From positions 1-6,610 of the forward strand of contig JBKBUQ010000162.1 of the NCBI GenBank assembly GCA_046289975.1: a stretch of 6,610 nt of DNA, read 5' to 3'. Below, in pieces: positions 5,842-6,610 of the stretch. Both the position numbers and the translations under genes were made by a program. Numbering within the stretch: the stretch's first letter is position 1; each line of letters starts with the position of its first letter. The notes below the pieces were generated by a model, which was given only the letters and a program-made list of their open reading frames with translations, did no database searches and was not told the DNA's origin. This DNA is from UBA2798 sp046289975 (GTDB lineage: Bacteria; Bacteroidota; Bacteroidia; Flavobacteriales_D; UBA2798).

Positions 5842-6610
5842 TATTAAGGTGAAGGTACCACTTAACTGAACCTCAAAGTTGGTAGCGTTATTGCCATCAC
5901 TATCTACATATACGATAGTATTTCCTGCAGATTGCTGGTACGCGATTTGAGCTATACTGCCGGTAAAGTCAGAGGCTCCATTACCACCGCTTCTAAAGGT
6001 AAATGTTCCTGAATACAAGGACGAGACATCAATCTTATCTCCCTCGCTCTGGCTAAAATCTGATATGATGTCCTGGTTTCCATTACCGATTCCAGAGTTG
6101 CTGGAAAGCGCATAAACGAAGTTATCATTGCCACTCCCTCCAAGAAGCGTGTCAACACCATCGTCACCTTTCACACGGTCATTGCCAGCACCACCTGTCA
6201 GGTAATCATTCCCGGTACTGCCAAGTAAAGTATCGTTGCCGTTTCCTCCGTAAAGCGTATCGGAGCCTTTGTCACCAAAAACCAAATCCGTTCCGCCGTT
6301 GCCATATTCAACATCGTTGCCATTGCCGCCAATAATCGTATCTGCACTATCAGTAGGGTCAACTTCCTGAAGTCCACCGTAAATAGTATCATTGCCATCA
6401 TCACCAGTTAAGTTATCGCTGCCCTCTGCACCATAGATGTTGTCATTACCTGTGCCACTCCACACACTATCATTGCCCTTGCCACCGTGAATCCAGTCGT
6501 TTCCTGATTCACCCGTAACAGCGTCATCTCCACCATCACCAGCATGAATTACATCACTTCCATCCAAAGAATCGGATATCCCTGTTCCGCCATAAATAGT
6601 ATCAGCACCA
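5821..6610 (-). CDS. RTX-type calcium-binding repeat protein, type I secretion substrate (5' partial)
   Basis: The frame is open from the window edge to the TAA at 5823-5821, 262 codons, and its start lies outside. The TTG at 6567 is inside a repeat and is not a real start. About 17 nonapeptide units of the GGxGxDxxx type are visible (for example GNDTIYGGL, GNDTLLGST, GNDYLTGGA), which bind calcium as a parallel beta-roll after export. From about 6120 a non-repetitive C-terminal domain of 99 residues follows, with DIISDFSQSEGDKIDVSSL and GNTIVYVDSDGN, as in the C-terminal part of serralysin-like proteins, and it ends in GDFVL, typical of uncleaved type I secretion signals. Any catalytic or adhesive domain would be N-terminal and is not visible, so the activity cannot be named. 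The gene converges on the AsmA gene and overlaps its ORF end by 21 bp. RTX proteins are much more typical of Proteobacteria and Cyanobacteria than of Bacteroidota. Confidence 0.9.
   Translation of the reverse strand, partial: GADTIYGGTGISDSLDGSDVIHAGDGGDDAVTGESGNDWIHGGKGNDSVWSGTGNDNIYGAEGSDNLTGDDGNDTIYGGLQEVDPTDSADTIIGGNGNDVEYGNGGTDLVFGDKGSDTLYGGNGNDTLLGSTGNDYLTGGAGNDRVKGDDGVDTLLGGSGNDNFVYALSSNSGIGNGNQDIISDFSQSEGDKIDVSSLYSGTFTFRSGGNGASDFTGSIAQIAYQQSAGNTIVYVDSDGNNATNFEVQLSGTFTLISGDFVL
6121..6610 (-). repeat. Tandem 27-bp-unit region encoding RTX nonapeptides
   Basis: This part of the RTX gene encodes successive nine-residue Gly/Asp/Asn-rich units, so the DNA has an imperfect 27-bp period. The register is broken once, at about 6343-6372, where QEVDPTDS follows a normal unit as an extra loop. 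The repeats continue past the window edge. Confidence 0.85.

Noticed and set aside
5834..5852. TCACCT-N7-AGGTGA hairpin near the RTX 3' end
   Set aside because: It lies inside the coding sequence for the last residues, has no T-run and a short stem; probably chance.
1..6610. CRISPR array, tRNA, rRNA, insertion-sequence transposase or integron attC site
   Set aside because: No spaced identical repeats of CRISPR size, no cloverleaf or rRNA-like sequence, and no transposase or integrase frame was seen on either strand; the 27-bp periodicity at the right end is coding RTX repeats.

Overview
This 6.6 kb window looks like a scaffold from a member of the Bacteroidota (Bacteroidetes). The signs are an ECF sigma factor of the type common in that phylum, an anti-sigma-like protein joined to an outer-membrane barrel with a PorP/SprF-like YRNQW motif, moderate-to-low GC content, and no clear Shine-Dalgarno sequences. 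A run of 10 Ns at 2097-2106 shows that the sequence is a scaffold with a gap. The right end may not belong to the same replicon as the rest.

Layout. From 1 to 1239 (minus strand) is a partial gene for a membrane-anchored anti-sigma-like protein. It has a cytoplasmic head, one transmembrane helix, about 200 residues of Thr/Ser/Ala/Asn-rich linker and the beginning of an outer-membrane barrel. Its start overlaps by 4 bp (ATGA) the stop of an ECF sigma gene (minus, stop at 1236, start probably TTG at 1724). A divergent intergenic region (about 1725-2080) carries a TGTAAC/GTTACA dyad close to the sigma gene and three AAACATT repeats at an exact 14-bp period. On the plus strand follows a long-chain acyl-CoA ligase whose N-terminus is lost in the gap (coding from 2109 to 3809), then an AsmA-family membrane-anchored protein (3865-5841). 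Its natural 3' end is missing: homologous-looking sequence stops at about 5721. A cluster of TTCCCT/AGGGAA motifs (5714-5822) bridges to a convergent, partial RTX (GGxGxD repeat) gene on the minus strand (5821 to the window edge).

How the genes may work together. The sigma and anti-sigma genes form a coupled two-gene unit. The anti-sigma protein appears to be built to span both membranes, so that an event at the outer membrane could release the sigma factor. This resembles the dual membrane-spanning anti-sigma (Dma) architecture described in Bacteroides, here with a PorP/SprF-like barrel, a family linked to type IX secretion. This is the most interesting system in the window. The acyl-CoA ligase and the AsmA protein are 55 bp apart on one strand and may be co-transcribed; both would fit lipid or envelope metabolism. 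The RTX protein is a type I secretion substrate by its C-terminus and has no visible link to the rest; the junction before it is either a real rearrangement or a misassembly.
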